A stretch of DNA of 51,285 bases from Myxococcaceae bacterium (GCA_016926755.1 JAFGNZ010000071.1:1-51285), one strand, 5' to 3'; counted from the first letter of the stretch, positions 34,154 to 43,175 are shown. Made by a program: numbers and translations. The notes: generated by a model not told the origin, from the letters alone.

Positions 34154-36777
34154 GAGTGGCTCACCTTGAGAAGCACGGTATCCGTCCGGGGGCCGGACAG
34201 CAGCGAGCGTGGCACGAGGCTCAGCTCCGGGGCGACGCCCTCCGGCGAGGGTGCCTCTTCCTGGGCGCGGGAGTAAACGAAGAAGAGCGTCGAGCCGAGG
34301 GCATACTCCCACCGCAGCACGAGGCTGAGGTTGAGCGCGGAGAAGCGGAAGCTGGGATCCTCCAGGGCCTCGGTGCGCGTGAGCCGCGAGGTGGGCAGGT
34401 ATGTCTCTCCCGGCTCCAGCACACCGGCGTAGAAGGGCCCGTATGCTCCATAACCGGTCAGCAGCTGCGCGTAGCCCTGGAGCGTGAGGCTCCGGGTGAG
34501 CACCAGGAGCTGGCGCAGCGTCACCGACACGAAGGGAGCCTCCAGCTCGGCGAAGAGGAGCCGGCCATCCTCCTCCGTCGAGAGCCAGCGCACCCCGTCC
34601 GTCGTGGACGAGTACTCCACCTCGAGCCGTGTCTCCAGCCGGGGCTGCGGGCGCCAGATGCCATTGAGCTCGAGCGACAGGCCCGAGCGCTTCATGGCGA
34701 CCGGGACGCCCACGAACGTGTCGCCGTAGCCGGAGACCTCCACCGCGAACGGCAGGCTCGGATCGGTGGCGAGGAAGCAGCCCAGGAGGGCGAACGGAGG
34801 GCGCTCCACGGCGACGCCGCTCTCCCGCACCTCGCGAAGATCCGCCCGCCCCCAATCGAAGCCGACATCACACTCGAGCGTGGTGTTGTCGGCGAACACC
34901 GCGCTGCCGGTGAGCGACACGTCGCGGGCCAGGCTCAGCCCGCGGCCATCAGCGGACCAGCGCGCATCGCCGCTGAGCCCCAGGGTGCCCTCTTGCAGCA
35001 CGCCGGAGGAGGTGCGGACCAGCTTCAGGTGGGCCCGGGCATACTGGACGTTCTGCAGCGGCTGGAAGCCGACGGTGTTCAACTCCAACCGGGGCGAGGC
35101 ATAGGCGTACGTCAGCTCCAGGCGCCAGGGCTCGCCGCCCAGCTTGCCGCCGTGCACGTAGGCGCCGAACCCCGTATCCCCCCGGCGCAGCCGCGTCCCA
35201 TCCAGCAGCAGCGCTCCGTCCACCAGGCCGCCGGTGACGCGCGAGGCGCTCGCCTGTGCTTGCAGCACGTAGTCCCCGCTCGGGCTGCTCAGCGTGGTGC
35301 TCAGCGCCGCCGCCTGCCCGCCTCGGGGCTCGCAGTCGGGCTCGTCGCGCCCAGGCCCGGTGCAGCGCGACGTCAGCGGCGTGGCGAGCGCGGTGGTGGC
35401 GCCCACGGAGATGCCCTCGGTCGGCTCCACCCGCACCACGGTGGCCAGGTAGTTGGTGGGCGGGGCGAGCTCGGCGGGCAGCGAGTGGTTGGGCGCCAGG
35501 TGCAGCGGGCGCAGCGGGTGGAAGCGGTAGCGCTCGTCCGGGGGGAGCGCGTCGGGATCCTCGCCGTCCTCCAGCGCCTGGGCGCGCGTGGGATCCACGG
35601 CCCCGGCCACCACCGCGTCCAGGAGCCCCACCTGGACGCCGGGCGCCGCCGTCCCCGTCAGCTTCACCGCCCCCAGCAGCGGCACGTCCAGGCCGATGCG
35701 CCGCGAGTAGAAGAGCGACTGGGAGTACGCGCTGCTGGCGGGGCCCACCGGCTGGAACAGCTCGAGCCCATCGAGGAAGAAGGGCCGCTTCTCCGGGAAG
35801 TAGGCCTCCATCGTGGTGAGGTTCACCAGCAGCTCGTCCGCCTCCACCTGCCCGTAGTCCGGGTTGAGGGTGGCCGCCAGCGACAGATCGCTCGCGAGCT
35901 TGGCCTGCAGATCCACGCCCACATCCAGCGAGGGCGTGAGGATGCGGCCCGAGGGCGCGGAGGCCAGCGGCGACGAGCCCAGCCGCGTGGCCAGGTAGGG
36001 CGTCAACGTCCACTGCCGCTTGGGGCGGAGCGCGCGCAGCCCCCGCAGCTCCCGGAAGCGCGAGACGAGCGCATTGTCCTCACGAGGGATGAGCACCGAG
36101 TCGAACTGCTCGCGGGTGCGGCCCAGCACCCGGCGCACGTGGAGGCCCCAGCGCTGCTCGTCCGCCTCGGGGAAGCGGAAGATGCGCAGCGGCAGGCGCA
36201 GCTCCGCCGTCCACCCGCGCTCGTCGAGCACCGTCGCCCCGTCCCACAGCGCGTCCCACTCCGGCGTGAGCTGGTTGTCCTGGGTGATGAGCGCATCCTC
36301 CTGGGTGCCGCCCGCGTTGATGGCGAAGAGGTAGCCGGTGCGCCGATCCCCGGTGCTCTCCACCATCACGCGCACCTCGTCCGAGGAGGGGATGCGATCC
36401 CTGCGCCCCAGCCGCGCGATGATGGAGGCCGGAGCTCCGTCCAGGCACGTGATGCCCACGTAGAGGTTCTTGTCGTCGTAGAGGACGCGCACCTCGGTCC
36501 GCTCGCTGGGAGGCTTCGAGGGATCCGGGAAGGTGCGGGCGAAGGTGTCGAAGACGGGCGCCCGGGCCCACGCGTCCTCCTCCAGGCGGCCGTCGAGCTT
36601 CGGAGGCCGCGAGGTGCGCACGGCCTGGAAGGACTCCTGGGCAGCCTCCACGACGGAGGAGGCCCCCGCGGCGCTCGGCTCTTCGGCGGAGCTCACCGCG
36701 GGCAGCAGCCACGGCCCCAGCACCAGCACCGCGAGGAGGGCACGGGAGCGCGGTCCGGGAGTCCGAGAGCGATCCAT
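34147..36777 (-). CDS. DUF5916 outer-membrane-type protein with N-terminal CBM9-like domain
   Basis: An 876-residue protein with a signal peptide (RALLAVLVLGPWLLPAVSSAEE). A CBM9-like beta-sandwich follows (PPKLDGRLEEDAWARAP, VRVLYDDKNLYVGITC, WTAELRLPL), then a long region of alternating beta segments ending in an aromatic-flanked strand (VLLKVSHSW), as in outer-membrane barrels. This is the DUF5916/carbohydrate-binding-family-9 combination often found in myxobacteria and Bacteroidota. YFPEKRPFFLDGLELF is a characteristic motif of the family. It starts 13 bases after the Rieske gene stop and overlaps the downstream M28 gene. Function is unknown; an outer-membrane location is inferred. Confidence 0.85.
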   Translation of the reverse strand: MDRSRTPGPRSRALLAVLVLGPWLLPAVSSAEEPSAAGASSVVEAAQESFQAVRTSRPPKLDGRLEEDAWARAPVFDTFARTFPDPSKPPSERTEVRVLYDDKNLYVGITCLDGAPASIIARLGRRDRIPSSDEVRVMVESTGDRRTGYLFAINAGGTQEDALITQDNQLTPEWDALWDGATVLDERGWTAELRLPLRIFRFPEADEQRWGLHVRRVLGRTREQFDSVLIPREDNALVSRFRELRGLRALRPKRQWTLTPYLATRLGSSPLASAPSGRILTPSLDVGVDLQAKLASDLSLAATLNPDYGQVEADELLVNLTTMEAYFPEKRPFFLDGLELFQPVGPASSAYSQSLFYSRRIGLDVPLLGAVKLTGTAAPGVQVGLLDAVVAGAVDPTRAQALEDGEDPDALPPDERYRFHPLRPLHLAPNHSLPAELAPPTNYLATVVRVEPTEGISVGATTALATPLTSRCTGPGRDEPDCEPRGGQAAALSTTLSSPSGDYVLQAQASASRVTGGLVDGALLLDGTRLRRGDTGFGAYVHGGKLGGEPWRLELTYAYASPRLELNTVGFQPLQNVQYARAHLKLVRTSSGVLQEGTLGLSGDARWSADGRGLSLARDVSLTGSAVFADNTTLECDVGFDWGRADLREVRESGVAVERPPFALLGCFLATDPSLPFAVEVSGYGDTFVGVPVAMKRSGLSLELNGIWRPQPRLETRLEVEYSSTTDGVRWLSTEEDGRLLFAELEAPFVSVTLRQLLVLTRSLTLQGYAQLLTGYGAYGPFYAGVLEPGETYLPTSRLTRTEALEDPSFRFSALNLSLVLRWEYALGSTLFFVYSRAQEEAPSPEGVAPELSLVPRSLLSGPRTDTVLLKVSHSW

Positions 36778-36790
36778 GGCCCCCCTCTGG

Positions 36791-37069
36791 CTAGCCCTCG
36801 TCAGGGATGACGATGCGCAGGACGTTGCCCACGCGCACGGAGGGCACCTTGCGCCGGCACAGGTCCCTCGGTGAGTTGATCAGCTCGTGCCAGGGGCAGG
36901 TGATGCTCTCCGTCTTCTCGTCCCAGGTGCCCTTGCTCAGCGGACCGCCGCGGTGCTTGCACCGATCCAGGATCACCGTGAGCACGCCGCCCTGGCGGAC
37001 GCAGAGGTAGCGCTCGTCACCCGTGCGGACCTGGGCCCAGTGCCTGGCCGGCAGCTCCACCACCCTCAT
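36791..37069 (-). CDS. Rieske-type [2Fe-2S] ferredoxin
   Basis: A 92-residue stand-alone Rieske protein. The first cluster box is CKHRGGPLSKG and the second is CPWHE, giving the two Cys and two His ligands. There is no membrane anchor and no catalytic oxygenase domain, so it should act as a soluble electron carrier. Its ATG overlaps the stop of the preceding haem-oxygenase-like gene (ATGA), strong evidence of coupled translation. It most likely passes electrons to that diiron enzyme, to the desaturase, or to both. A partner reductase was not seen in the window. Confidence 0.9.
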   Translation of the reverse strand: MRVVELPARHWAQVRTGDERYLCVRQGGVLTVILDRCKHRGGPLSKGTWDEKTESITCPWHELINSPRDLCRRKVPSVRVGNVLRIVIPDEG

Positions 37070-38442
37070 CCGCGCGCCGCCGCCTCGCCTCGCGGCCGGA
37101 AGAGCAGCCGGGCGCCTTCGCTCGCCACGCGCGCGCCCACCATCCGGCCCGCGGGGATGGCCACGGCCTCGCCCGTGCGCAGCACGCGGGGCGTCAGGTA
37201 GCCGCCGTCCACCTCCACCTCGCCCGCCGCCACCGCCAGCACCGTCTCCACGTCACACACCCGCGGCTCCAGGAACCAGCCCTTCGGGTGCTCGGCGGCG
37301 CCCGCCAGGTCCACCGGGCCCTCCGGCGCCGCCTTGCCGCCGTGCAGCGCCTCGCAGAAGTCCATCTGCGCGAAGAAGTCCCGCTCGGCCAGATCGCCCA
37401 GCAGCCGGCTCGCCTCGATGCCGCGCACCATGGCGGGGATGACGCTGTCGCCGTAGAGCTGCACCGTCGGCCGGATCAGCTTGTCGAGGGCCATCCGCCG
37501 GTGGTGCAGATCGATGCCCACGTGCTCGTCGAAGTACTCCGTGTCCGTGTCCTGGCCGAACTGCGCCTTGAGCAGCTTGCTGAACTGCCGGTTGAAGTGC
37601 GGCACCACCGCTTCGATCCAGTACAGCGCCCCCACGTACTCGAACCAGCGCGGCTTGTTGCTGGTGATCCAGTGGAAGTAGCTGGTCATCAGCAGCGAGC
37701 TGGGCAGGTACCAGTAGTAGTACGCGTGCACCCGGCTGTTCAGCCCCACCGACTCCAGCGTCCGCTCGAAGAGCGTGGAGTGCTTGTGCTGGAACACGCC
37801 GTAGCCGAACTCGTCGATGAAGATCTTCGTCAGCTCCGAGTGCACTGGCCCGAAGTTGCCCGGCAGCGCCCGCGCCATCTGCGAGGCCTCGGACAGGAAG
37901 TCCGGCGCCACCTGGATCAGGAACATCCTCGCCGCCTGCTTCGGGAACGCCGCCTGGTCCACCCGCCGGCACACCTCGCTGGGCGTCGCCTCGAAGTCCG
38001 TCAGCAGCTTCTGGCAGTACGCCTCCAGGTGCTCCATCGTCCACGGCCCGTCCACCGTCAGCTCGTCGTCCAGCAGCTGGAAGCAGGCGCGCTCCACCGC
38101 CGGGCGCACGAAGGCGTTGGCCGCCATGAAGTCCGGCGCGTAGAAGCGGTGGAAGGCCTCCGTGTCCGCCTCGGAGAAGCGCGCCTGGGGCAGGTACAGG
38201 TTGTTCTGCTCGTAGATGTTGAAGAGCAGCCGGTTGAGCACCAGCGAGCGCTGGGTGAACAGCTGCCCCAGCCGCACCGGCTCGCTCAGCGCCTCCACGG
38301 GCAGCGTGCTCAGATCCGTCGGGCGCCGGTACGGGCTGTCCAGCAGCCACGCCTGCGTCGGCTGGTACGGGCTGGAGGCCTGGAGCCCCTGCCACAGCGG
38401 GGCCAGGGCGCGGGAGGAGAGCAGGTCGGCGGTCTTCAGCAT
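37066..38442 (-). CDS. haem-oxygenase-like diiron oxidase (iron-containing redox enzyme family)
   Basis: A 458-residue helical protein. Residues ~195-325 hold the metal-site pattern of the HDO superfamily: HSELTKIFIDEFGYG followed by KHSTLF (E211, H221), then YFDEHVGIDLHHRR (H307, D311, H314). Members include UndA (fatty acid to terminal alkene), BesC and SznF, which oxidise small carboxylates or amines with O2. The C-terminal ~80 residues (from about 380) look like a small cupin-like barrel (VLAVAAGEVEVDGGYLTPR), an extra domain not found in UndA. It lies 4 bases after the desaturase stop and overlaps the Rieske gene, so it probably works on a fatty acyl substrate with Rieske-supplied electrons. 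The reaction itself is unknown. Confidence 0.8.
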   Translation of the reverse strand: MLKTADLLSSRALAPLWQGLQASSPYQPTQAWLLDSPYRRPTDLSTLPVEALSEPVRLGQLFTQRSLVLNRLLFNIYEQNNLYLPQARFSEADTEAFHRFYAPDFMAANAFVRPAVERACFQLLDDELTVDGPWTMEHLEAYCQKLLTDFEATPSEVCRRVDQAAFPKQAARMFLIQVAPDFLSEASQMARALPGNFGPVHSELTKIFIDEFGYGVFQHKHSTLFERTLESVGLNSRVHAYYYWYLPSSLLMTSYFHWITSNKPRWFEYVGALYWIEAVVPHFNRQFSKLLKAQFGQDTDTEYFDEHVGIDLHHRRMALDKLIRPTVQLYGDSVIPAMVRGIEASRLLGDLAERDFFAQMDFCEALHGGKAAPEGPVDLAGAAEHPKGWFLEPRVCDVETVLAVAAGEVEVDGGYLTPRVLRTGEAVAIPAGRMVGARVASEGARLLFRPRGEAAARG

Positions 38443-38446
38443 GGCG

Positions 38447-39469
38447 TCAGTGGAACTCGAGCCCCCCCTTCGGCTGCTCGGGCAGGGGGCGCGCCTGGAT
38501 CCAGCTTCGGACCACGGAGGCCTCTCCCGAGAAGTACGCCGTGCAGTGGTGCCCCTGTGCGTAGAGCGGCACCTCCATCAGGAGCGTGTGCAGCCGCCCG
38601 AGCTGGGCTTGGGGAATGCGGGGGAACAGGTGGTGGGCGAGGTGCCAGTTGTCGTGATGCGGGTGGAGGAAGAAGGAGAGCGCCGTATTCGGCAGGTTGC
38701 GAGTGTAGCGAAGGACGCTCCCGGGCTCCAAGCCGATGTGGTCCGACACCTCGGCGAAGATCTTGATCACGTGGTAGCTGGTCGCCCGGGCCAGCATCCA
38801 CAGCCCGAAGAAGGAGGCGGCGGCGGTGGGGCTCGCCAGCAGGCCGAGCAGCCCCAGCGCTCCTACCCACCAGGCCAGCGCGTTCAGCCGCTGGCGCCAC
38901 GTCTGCCGGTGCAGCGTCCCCAGCACCGAGTCCCTCCACAGGCCGGGCTGGAGCGCGAAGTGCAGGAACATGCGCCAGCTGGCGCCCGGCCCGCCGCGGC
39001 ACGAGGCCGGCACCTCCAGGTAGTCCGGATCATTCTCCGGCTGGCCCAGGTAGGCGTGGTGCTTCATGTGCTGCACGCGGTACAGCTCGAAGTCCTCGAA
39101 CATGGGCAGCGCGTACAGCAGCGCGCCCCCCACCCGGTTCGCCCGCGCCGTGACGAAGGTGTTCCCGTGCGAAGCGTCGTGCAGCTTGTTGCCCAGCGCG
39201 CGCTGCCGCGAGCCGATCAACACCAGCGCCACCGGCAGCCACAGGGGCGACACGTAGAAGCACAGCGCCCAGCTCCCCACGATCAGCGCCCAGGCCTCCA
39301 GCGTCTGCCACAGCGCCACGCCCGGCAGGGTGGCCTGCAGCGCCTGGAACAGCGGGGCCCGCTCCGGCTCGCCGAGGTACGCGCGCAGCCGCTTGGCGTC
39401 GGGCACCTCCCGAGCGGGGACGGCTTCTCGGCTGGGCGTGGACTCGATCGGGGCAGTCACGACGGGCAC
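38447..39469 (-). CDS. membrane fatty acid desaturase
   Basis: A 340-residue integral membrane protein with the three histidine boxes of acyl-lipid/acyl-CoA desaturases: HDASH, HMKHH and HDNWHLAHH. Hydrophobic helix pairs lie between boxes (LIVGSWALCFYVSPLWLPVALVL, WWVGALGLLGLLASPTAAASFFGLW). It would insert a double bond or hydroxyl in a fatty acyl chain using a diiron centre. No ATG is near the 5' end. I give GTG 39469; GTG 39460 is equally possible and is better spaced from AGGTG. It is the first gene of the minus-strand array with the HDO and Rieske genes. Regiochemistry cannot be told from sequence. Confidence 0.88.
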   Translation of the reverse strand: MPVVTAPIESTPSREAVPAREVPDAKRLRAYLGEPERAPLFQALQATLPGVALWQTLEAWALIVGSWALCFYVSPLWLPVALVLIGSRQRALGNKLHDASHGNTFVTARANRVGGALLYALPMFEDFELYRVQHMKHHAYLGQPENDPDYLEVPASCRGGPGASWRMFLHFALQPGLWRDSVLGTLHRQTWRQRLNALAWWVGALGLLGLLASPTAAASFFGLWMLARATSYHVIKIFAEVSDHIGLEPGSVLRYTRNLPNTALSFFLHPHHDNWHLAHHLFPRIPQAQLGRLHTLLMEVPLYAQGHHCTAYFSGEASVVRSWIQARPLPEQPKGGLEFH

Positions 39470-39511
39470 CTACGGAGCACCAGGAGAGCGATTACCAGAC
39501 GCGGATGATTA

Positions 39512-39535
39512 CAGGAAATACCTGATTTGATCAGG
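39512..39535. promoter_or_regulatory. double palindrome upstream of the desaturase operon
   Basis: CAGG(39512)-AAATA-CCTGA(39521)-TTTGA-TCAGG(39531) forms two overlapping inverted repeats that share the CCTG arm with five-base spacers. It lies in an unusually AT-rich patch within the 193-base divergent gap between the desaturase and the B3/B4 gene. A regulator binding site is plausible; nothing else in the gap is recognisable. Confidence 0.35.
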
Positions 39536-39662
39536 CTGCCGAGGCTTCCGGCTGGTTGCAATGTACCCCAACTTTTCCTGGCTTACAGAATCTGCCAGGT
39601 CGCATCGAGGTGGAGGGGGGCTGGGGATGGTGGTAGCTGGTGGGAAAGCCTGAGAGGGACGA

Positions 39663-40376
39663 ATGAACCTGAGAGTTTCCGAGGAGATGGCGGCGCGCTA
39701 CCCGGATCTGCGCATCAGCTTCCTGACCGTCCACGGGATGGACAACCAGGGGAGGAGTGAGGAGCTGGAGGCGGAGCTTCGGGCGGCCGAGGCCCGGTTC
39801 CGCGAGCGGTACGCGGACCTCAACGCCCTGGGGGCTGATCCACGAATCATCGCCTGGCGCGAGGCCTACCAGAGCTTCAAGGTGAACCCGAACAAGTTCC
39901 GCCCGAGCGCCGAGGCGCTGCTGCGCCGGGTGGTGAAGGGGGACCCCGTGCCGTGGATCAGCAAGGCGGTCAACGCTTACCTGCTCTCGGAGCTGACGTA
40001 TCCGCTGCCGGTGGGCGGGTACGACTTGCGGGGGGTGCAGGGGGACGTGCACCTGCGGCTGTCGGCGGGGGGCGAGCCGTTCCGCGCCATCGGGGCCGCC
40101 CAGGACGAGCAGACGGAGGCGGGCGAGGTCGTCTACGCGGATGACGCCAAGGTGCTCACGCGCCGGTGGAACTTCCGGGACTGTGATCAGGCCAAGGTGG
40201 AGGCGGGCTCCAGGGACATCGCCCTGTTCGTCGAGGCCCCCTTCGCGGCGGTGAAGACGGAGGAGCTGGTGGCGCTGGTGGAGCTCATCGCCAGCAAGGT
40301 GCGGCAGTACTGCGGCGGCACCACCCGCACGGGCCTGCTGGAGCCTCGCCAGGCGCTGCAGGTGGCCATCACCTGA
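39663..40376 (+). CDS. free-standing B3/B4 (PheT-type) tRNA-editing-like domain protein
   Basis: A 237-residue protein resembling the B3/B4 domain of the phenylalanyl-tRNA synthetase beta chain: FKVNPNKFRPSAEALLRRVVKG, NAYLLSELTYPLPVGGYDL, and a terminal KVRQYCGG. In PheT this domain hydrolyses mischarged Tyr-tRNA. Stand-alone copies are common in bacteria and their roles are mostly unknown. The ATG at 39663 has a good ribosome binding site (AGAGGGA). It is divergent from the desaturase array and convergent with the next gene, so its context does not reveal a function. The domain call is good, the biochemical role open. Confidence 0.8.
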   Translation: MNLRVSEEMAARYPDLRISFLTVHGMDNQGRSEELEAELRAAEARFRERYADLNALGADPRIIAWREAYQSFKVNPNKFRPSAEALLRRVVKGDPVPWISKAVNAYLLSELTYPLPVGGYDLRGVQGDVHLRLSAGGEPFRAIGAAQDEQTEAGEVVYADDAKVLTRRWNFRDCDQAKVEAGSRDIALFVEAPFAAVKTEELVALVELIASKVRQYCGGTTRTGLLEPRQALQVAIT

Positions 40377-40391
40377 GCCGGGGCGCCGGCC

Positions 40392-42449
40392 TCACGAGGC
40401 GTGGGCGAGCGCCTCCAGCAGCAGGGGGAGGGCCGCGGCGCCCTGGTTGCTCTCCATGAGCTGGGCGGCGCGGGCGTACTGGCTGAAGGCGCGCTCCGCC
40501 GGGGATGATTCTGGCCGCGAGGCCTGCTGGGAGAAGTGCTCGCTGCAGTCGCGCACCACGCGCGAGTGGAGGTAGCGCGCCAGCTGCGAGTACATGTCCG
40601 GGGGCGCGCGTGAGACCCATCCCGCCACCTCCGCGCAGAAGCGGGTGCCGCCCTCACCCTTCATATAGGCCTCGTACCCGTCGTAGGTGGGCGTGTGGAG
40701 GGTGGCCGCCTCCGCGTAGTGCCGCGCGCTGATCAGGCGCAGCTGCGCGGTGCCCGCCTCCTGCACCTGCTGCCTCCACTCGGGCCGCTGGCGGGCCTGG
40801 GCCAGCGCCTCGAGGTAGCCATCGAAGTTGTCCTTGAGGTGCAGCACGTGCTCCGGCACCCAGGTGTCGCTCAGCGGGCGCAGCTCCCGCCGCGAGTCCG
40901 GCACGGGCAGCAGGTTGAGCGCCGCGGCGGCCAGGGAGGCCCGCAGATCCACCGGCAGCGCCTCGTTGCGCGCCTGCCGCGCCAGCGTGCCCCGCACCTC
41001 CTCCAGGGTGGCGGGCTCGCGGAAGGCGTAGAGGTGGCCGTTCTCGAAGTAGTCGCTCTGGAAGAGAGAGGCGAAGCCGACGCGCAGCAGCGCCGAGTGG
41101 AGGTGGTGCACCGGCACCATGGGGGGCGAGGACTCCAGCCCGCTGAGCACCTGGAAGTCCCACAGGTTGGTGTTCATCTGCAGCACCCCGCCGGGCGCGA
41201 GCCGGGCGTGCGCCAGCGCGAAGAACTCCTGGGTGGCGCAGTGGGCGGGGATCTGCTCGCCGGCGAAGACGTCCACCACGATGTAGTCGTACGCGCCGCG
41301 GTCCTCGCGCAGGAACAGGCGCGCGTCCTCCACCACGAAGCGCACCCGGGGCTGATCGATGAAGGGCACGTAGCGCCGCGACAGCTCCGTGACGAGCCCG
41401 TCGATCTCCACCGCCGTCACCTCGGCCTTGGGATCCGCCTCCAGGATGGCGGCCACCGCGCCGCCCAGCGCGCTGCCGAGGATGAGGTAGCGCTTCGCCT
41501 CTCGCGCCAGCCCCATGTTCACGTAGGAGGTGGTGAACTGGTCCTTCAGCGGCTCGCCCGGGTAGACGATGGAGTGGACGTAGCCCCGCGAGGGCATGTA
41601 CTGGAGCGACGTGTTCCCCTCATCATCCCTGGCGCTGAAGATCTTCACGTTCCCGTAGAGCGACTCGGCGGAGAACAGGAGCTCGCCGAACCTGGACGGC
41701 GCGGCGGGGCCCTGGGCGCGCACGGCCCCCAGCCCCGCGCCCACCAGCAGCAGGGCGGTCGTCACCGCGGCGGCGGTGCGCTGGCTGAAGAGCGCGAAGC
41801 CGGCCACCAGCGCGGCGCTCATCAGGCCGATGAAGATCCACAGCGTGGTGGGCACGCCCAGCAGGGGGATGAAGACGAAGGAGGGCAGCAGGGTGCCGGC
41901 GATGCTGCCCACGTTGGACACCGCCATGAGGTTGCCCGCGGTCGAGCCCACGCCGCGCGCCGCCGGTCCGCCCTGGGCCGCCTGGGCCGCCAGCGTCTTG
42001 ATGAGGAAGGGGGACACGTGGCTGAGGGCCACCATGGGCGCGGCGTACAGCAGGACGGTGGCTGCCGCGGGGGGCGCCGCGTGGATGGCCAGCGAGCCCT
42101 GGAAGGCCTCACGCAGGGCGAAGCACGCATTCAGCAGCGGCTCGGAGAGGAAGATGCCGGTGAGGGCCACGTACACCACCGCGCCCAGCACCACCCGCAG
42201 CAGGTAGCCGATGGAGCGGTGCTGGGAGGCGCGCCCGCCGAAGTAGTAGCCGGCGGACAGGGCGATCATCACCAGCGCCAGGAGCACGCCCGTCACGTAG
42301 ATGGAGGAGCCGAACTCGGTGGCGAGCACGCGGAACGCGCACATCTCCAGCAGCATCACGCTGAAGCCGCCGAGGAACGCGAGGCCATGGAGGTAGGGGG
42401 AGAGGAAGCGGGAGGAGCGCGGATCCGCGGAAGGCTGGAGGGTTCCCAT
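40392..42449 (-). CDS. membrane-fused spermidine-synthase-like protein
   Basis: A 685-residue protein. The first ~250 residues hold seven or eight transmembrane helices (LAFLGGFSVMLLEMCAFRVLA, GVLLALVMIALSAGYYFGG). A spermidine-synthase-type methyltransferase fold follows with YLILGSALGGAVAAIL, VTAVEIDGLV and DYIVVDVFAGEQIP. In true aminopropyltransferases the catalytic loop reads DxxDP; here the equivalent is VDVFAGEQIP, and the usual substrate residues are not obvious. The C-terminal ~200 residues are helical. Such fused transporter/spermidine synthase-like proteins are widespread, with largely unknown function. It is convergent with the B3/B4 gene by 15 bases. Confidence 0.82.
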   Translation of the reverse strand: MGTLQPSADPRSSRFLSPYLHGLAFLGGFSVMLLEMCAFRVLATEFGSSIYVTGVLLALVMIALSAGYYFGGRASQHRSIGYLLRVVLGAVVYVALTGIFLSEPLLNACFALREAFQGSLAIHAAPPAAATVLLYAAPMVALSHVSPFLIKTLAAQAAQGGPAARGVGSTAGNLMAVSNVGSIAGTLLPSFVFIPLLGVPTTLWIFIGLMSAALVAGFALFSQRTAAAVTTALLLVGAGLGAVRAQGPAAPSRFGELLFSAESLYGNVKIFSARDDEGNTSLQYMPSRGYVHSIVYPGEPLKDQFTTSYVNMGLAREAKRYLILGSALGGAVAAILEADPKAEVTAVEIDGLVTELSRRYVPFIDQPRVRFVVEDARLFLREDRGAYDYIVVDVFAGEQIPAHCATQEFFALAHARLAPGGVLQMNTNLWDFQVLSGLESSPPMVPVHHLHSALLRVGFASLFQSDYFENGHLYAFREPATLEEVRGTLARQARNEALPVDLRASLAAAALNLLPVPDSRRELRPLSDTWVPEHVLHLKDNFDGYLEALAQARQRPEWRQQVQEAGTAQLRLISARHYAEAATLHTPTYDGYEAYMKGEGGTRFCAEVAGWVSRAPPDMYSQLARYLHSRVVRDCSEHFSQQASRPESSPAERAFSQYARAAQLMESNQGAAALPLLLEALAHAS

Positions 42450-42533
42450 CGCGCCAGAGTCTCCCGGAACTGCCGGGGGGACTACAAGGCGGGATGCCTG
42501 CCTGGCCCGCGAGGGATCAGCGCGCCGCGAGGC

Positions 42534-43175
42534 TCAGAGCCGCGAGCCGATCCAGAAGACGCCCAGGGCGCCGGAGGACAGGGCGACGGCGCGGTGCACC
42601 CACTCGGCGAGCCGGCTGCTCATGCGCGAGAAGCCCTCGGCGAAGAGCAGGCCCACGGCGCCCATGCCCAGGAGGATGCCGAGCGCGAAGCCGGGCAGGT
42701 AGGTCCACGCGGCCAGGCTCATGCTGCCGCCCATGAGCAGCGGGGGGAGCGCCAGCAGCAGCGAGCGCACGCCGCTGACGGCCATGAGGGCGCCGGCGGC
42801 GGTGCTCACGTGCTGGTGGGCGTGACGGTGGGGCTCCTTGGCGTGGCCGGGCAGGTGCGGGTGGCCGTGGCGCAGGCTGTTGGGGAAGAGGAGCGCGGTG
42901 ACGGCCAGGGCCAGGAGCACGCCGCCGCCGAACACCTCGGCCCAGCGCTCGAAGGCCTCGGACAGGCCCACGCCGGCCAGCAGGCAGAAGGCGGCGACAC
43001 CGCCCAGCACGGCGGCGTGTCCACAGGCGAAGCGCAGCGCGGTGAGCAGCGCGGCCCGGCGCCGGCCATCTCCCAGGGTGCCGAGCGTGGCCATGGCGGC
43101 GCAGTGGTCCGGCCCCACCGCATGGAGCAGGCCCTGGCCGAGACCGACGACGAATGCGAAGAAGATGGGAGACAC
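42534..43175 (-). CDS. NiCoT/UreH-like membrane transporter
   Basis: A 213-residue membrane protein of about six helices. HAVGPDH near residue 18 fits the HX4DH signature of nickel/cobalt permeases and UreH-like proteins. A cytosolic or periplasmic loop is very rich in histidine (RHGHPHLPGHAKEPHRHAHQH), typical of metal binding. The start is GTG 43175, as no ATG lies near the N-terminus. No urease or hydrogenase genes are nearby, so nickel or cobalt uptake is inferred from the motif alone. Cobalt supply for the B12-dependent radical SAM enzyme would be a far-fetched link. Confidence 0.75.
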   Translation of the reverse strand: MSPIFFAFVVGLGQGLLHAVGPDHCAAMATLGTLGDGRRRAALLTALRFACGHAAVLGGVAAFCLLAGVGLSEAFERWAEVFGGGVLLALAVTALLFPNSLRHGHPHLPGHAKEPHRHAHQHVSTAAGALMAVSGVRSLLLALPPLLMGGSMSLAAWTYLPGFALGILLGMGAVGLLFAEGFSRMSSRLAEWVHRAVALSSGALGVFWIGSRL

